From contig CALFMX010000036.1 in assembly GCA_937902565.1 (NCBI GenBank), positions 1 through 9,407 on the forward strand: a stretch of 9,407 nt of DNA, written 5' to 3'. Position 1 is the stretch's first letter. Each line of letters starts with the position of its first letter. The stretch comes from an uncultured Spirochaetales bacterium. Lineage in GTDB: Bacteria; Spirochaetota; Spirochaetia; Sphaerochaetales; Sphaerochaetaceae. Shown in pieces: positions 7,572 to 9,407 of this stretch. Under the pieces are notes generated by a model, which did not search any database, was not told the origin of the DNA, and saw only the letters and a program-made list of their open reading frames with translations. A program made the position numbers and the translations under genes.

Positions 7572-8798
7572 ATGGCCAGGCGACTGGCCCTCTGGGCCCT
7601 GCTGCTCACCACGTGGATAGGTGTGCTTGGGGCCGAGGATTGGCGTGTTGCCATCGTCTCCCTCACCCCGAAGGCCGACCTGCTGCTGCCGATTGCCAGT
7701 GAATCAGCTGGGCGTTTTGCCCCCCGCCTCACCGCCACCGACGAGCGCCAGGCCCACTACCGGGAGCGTCTGGGGCGGGAAGCGGATGCAGCGTATGACA
7801 AGGCGCGTGCCCGCCTCTATGCAGGAGGCGAAACAGATGCCCTCCGGCAGTTGAAGCGAGAGGAGATGGAAGGAGGGCAGCTGCCCACCCTGATCACCTA
7901 CACACCCATCCCCTATGAAGAGGCCCTCTCGACCCTCCTCTCATCAGGGGGGGAGGTCGTGGAGTGGTACCTGCGCCATGAGGGCCTTGATGGCCTCATC
8001 ACCCTATCGGTAGAGGAGGTGGACGTCTTTGACAGGGTTGTCTGCACGGTTTTCGAAGAGGAGGAGATGCGCATGTTCGACCGCCTGGTCGAGCGTGGCT
8101 CCTATCACCTGCTCACCGACGCCTTCAATGAGGCGATGCTCTTTTATGGCAGCGCCGGAAGGGCTGCGGCGCTCCTTGTCGAAGGGGGGCCGCCCTCCTT
8201 GCGCATCCTCCTCGATGGGGAGGAGCAGGCCATGGGTGAACGCCTCTTCTTTACAGAGGGCACGGAGATCCTGCTCTCCCTCTCAGCCCCCTACCACCAC
8301 AGCCTCACCACCACGGTGTCCCTTGAGGCGGGGAGGATCGTCACGGTTGACGGGACGCTTGAGAGCGAGGAGGGGGGGCCGGTGACGCTCACGTCCCGAA
8401 GTGGGGCGGTGAACTGGTTTGTCGACGGGGTCTTCCATGGCAACACCATCTCCCTCGGGCTCGACCATGTGCGCTATCCGCTCTCGATCCTGGTGACCAA
8501 GGAGGGCTTTGCCGCACAGCAGATCGCCCTCTCAGCGGGGGCAGGCAGCGAGGTGATGATCACGATGGAGGGGGAGCTGACCCGCTCCAGCCCGCTTTTG
8601 GAGCGTGAGCAAGAGGACTTCTACAAAGCGCTGAGAAGTACTATCCTGCTCTTCGGAGCCTATGTGGCAACCCATGCCATCGGTAATACCGTCGGCTTTG
8701 AGAGTGAATTCTGGCCGGTGGCCCAGATGGCAAGCGGTGCGGTGGCCATAGTCAATCTTGTGGCCTTCGCGGCCCAGCTTGCCGCCTATGGACGATGA
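7572..8798 (+). CDS. Exported protein with PEGA-like segments and C-terminal membrane helices
   Basis: A 408-aa protein of unknown function. The start at ATG 7572 is chosen because it gives a clear signal peptide (MARRLALWALLLTTWIGVLGA, cleavage likely near residue 21; no lipobox Cys), and GGAG at 7561-7564 lies 7 nt upstream. The frame stays open upstream into prfB, but that part is a shadow. Residues 55-200 are charged, mostly helical-looking, with no motif I recognise. Residues about 208-262 and 270-333 look like beta-rich PEGA-type repeats; the second has SGAVNWFVDGVFHGNTISL followed by YPLSILVTKEGF, matching the x-DG-x-x-x-G-x-T and final KEGF/Y pattern. Residues about 355-375 and 385-406 are hydrophobic and may be two membrane helices. 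The location is therefore probably periplasmic, held at the membrane. It sits between prfB and ftsY, 4 nt and 15 nt away, and is likely cotranscribed. The gene call is strong and the PEGA assignment moderate. Confidence 0.8.
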   Translation: MARRLALWALLLTTWIGVLGAEDWRVAIVSLTPKADLLLPIASESAGRFAPRLTATDERQAHYRERLGREADAAYDKARARLYAGGETDALRQLKREEMEGGQLPTLITYTPIPYEEALSTLLSSGGEVVEWYLRHEGLDGLITLSVEEVDVFDRVVCTVFEEEEMRMFDRLVERGSYHLLTDAFNEAMLFYGSAGRAAALLVEGGPPSLRILLDGEEQAMGERLFFTEGTEILLSLSAPYHHSLTTTVSLEAGRIVTVDGTLESEEGGPVTLTSRSGAVNWFVDGVFHGNTISLGLDHVRYPLSILVTKEGFAAQQIALSAGAGSEVMITMEGELTRSSPLLEREQEDFYKALRSTILLFGAYVATHAIGNTVGFESEFWPVAQMASGAVAIVNLVAFAAQLAAYGR

Positions 8799-8813
8799 GA
8801 TGAGGAGCATGTG

Positions 8814-9407
8814 ATGTTGAAAGGATTTGGTGCCCGGCTGAAGGCACTGTTTGGCGGGGCAAAGAGTGATCCCGTCTTCTTTGAGGAGTTGGAGGATTTC
8901 CTGATCGAGGGGGATCTGGGCGGACAGCTTGCGATGATGGTCAGTGATGAGGTGCAGAGCCGCGCCAAGGCAAACCGTCTCAAGGAGACGAGTGACTACC
9001 AAGCTCTCGTCAAGGAGCTGCTCGGTGACAAGCTGACCGTCATGGATAGCCGGGTGGAAGCGGGCGCGCTCACCGTCTTCTTGGTGCTCGGTGTCAATGG
9101 GGTGGGCAAGACCACCTCGATCGCCAAACTGGCAGACTACTATCAGAAGCAGGGCCGGAAGGTACTGCTGGCAGCTGGGGACACCTTCAGGGCCGCGGCG
9201 GCAGACCAGCTGGAAATCCATGCCCACCGCCTCGGGTGCCGGATCGTACGCCAGGCAAGCGGCAGCGACCCCGGTGCAGTGGTCTATGATGCCATCACCA
9301 GCGCGCAGGCACGAGGCGAGGAGCTGATCTTCGTTGATACCGCCGGACGCATGCACAACAAGGAGAACCTGCTCAAGGAGCTTGCCAAGATCGACAAGAT
9401 CATCAGG
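8814..9407 (+). CDS. ftsY: Signal recognition particle receptor FtsY (3' truncated)
   Basis: SRP receptor GTPase that docks ribosome-nascent chain complexes at the membrane for insertion of inner-membrane proteins. ATG 8814 has AGGAG at 8803-8807, 6 nt upstream; GTG 8811 would be too close to it. The 198 codons present reach the window end without a stop. The N domain covers about residues 1-85. The G domain follows with G1 P-loop [15 protein letters not shown] (93-107), G2-region [11 protein letters not shown] (123-133) and G3 DTAGR (175-179). The rest of the G domain (TKLDG, GxGE region) lies beyond the window. The acidic A domain of E. coli FtsY is absent, so this is a compact form as in many other bacteria. 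FtsY rather than Ffh: it lacks the typical Ffh N-terminus and reads [11 protein letters not shown], where Ffh usually reads DxxRPAAxxQL. Confidence 0.95.
   Translation, partial: MLKGFGARLKALFGGAKSDPVFFEELEDFLIEGDLGGQLAMMVSDEVQSRAKANRLKETSDYQALVKELLGDKLTVMDSRVEAGALTVFLVLGVNGVGKTTSIAKLADYYQKQGRKVLLAAGDTFRAAAADQLEIHAHRLGCRIVRQASGSDPGAVVYDAITSAQARGEELIFVDTAGRMHNKENLLKELAKIDKIIR

Noticed and set aside
8532..9356. Reverse-strand open frame of 274 codons across the PEGA-like gene and ftsY
   Set aside because: It spans two convincing + strand genes and the gap between them and shows no domain; it is a composition artefact.

Overview
The window is about 60% G+C by eye and is packed with genes that all read left to right. 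Gaps between genes are 19 nt or less and several neighbours overlap by 1-4 nt. No RNA genes, insertion sequences, CRISPR arrays, clear promoters or rho-independent terminators are visible. The content fits a fermentative, strictly anaerobic bacterium. The rnfCDGEAB gene order and the long multi-cluster RnfB are typical of anaerobes such as clostridia, Thermotoga and spirochaetes. A spirochaete, perhaps of the Sphaerochaeta/Treponema group, is my best guess, but this rests on overall impression and no marker here proves it.

Layout: (1) nt 1-4535 hold the Rnf complex, an ion-translocating ferredoxin:NAD+ oxidoreductase, in the order rnfC (5' end outside the window), rnfD, rnfG, rnfE, rnfA, rnfB. 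(2) nt 4539-6443 hold a protein colinear with the GH57 / DUF1926 4-alpha-glucanotransferase family that seems to lack the catalytic glutamate. (3) nt 6463-7567 hold prfB (release factor 2), encoded in two frames joined by a canonical autoregulatory +1 frameshift at CTT-TGA-C. (4) nt 7572-8798 hold an exported or membrane-tethered protein of unknown role with PEGA-like beta segments. (5) nt 8814 to the window end hold the N-terminal 198 codons of ftsY, the signal-recognition-particle receptor.

The six Rnf proteins should form one membrane complex. RnfB accepts electrons from reduced ferredoxin through Fe-S clusters, RnfA/RnfE carry an intramembrane Fe-S centre, RnfG and RnfD carry covalent flavins, and RnfC delivers electrons to NAD+, with Na+ or H+ export. 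The downstream genes serve translation termination and membrane-protein targeting, and their link to Rnf appears to be positional only.

I found no wholly new system. The most interesting points are departures from family norms: RnfB has lost exactly the four ligands of one [4Fe-4S] cluster while keeping all four of its partner; RnfG has Ser where the FMN-bearing Thr normally sits; and the GH57-like protein looks like a pseudoenzyme translated right behind the rnf genes.
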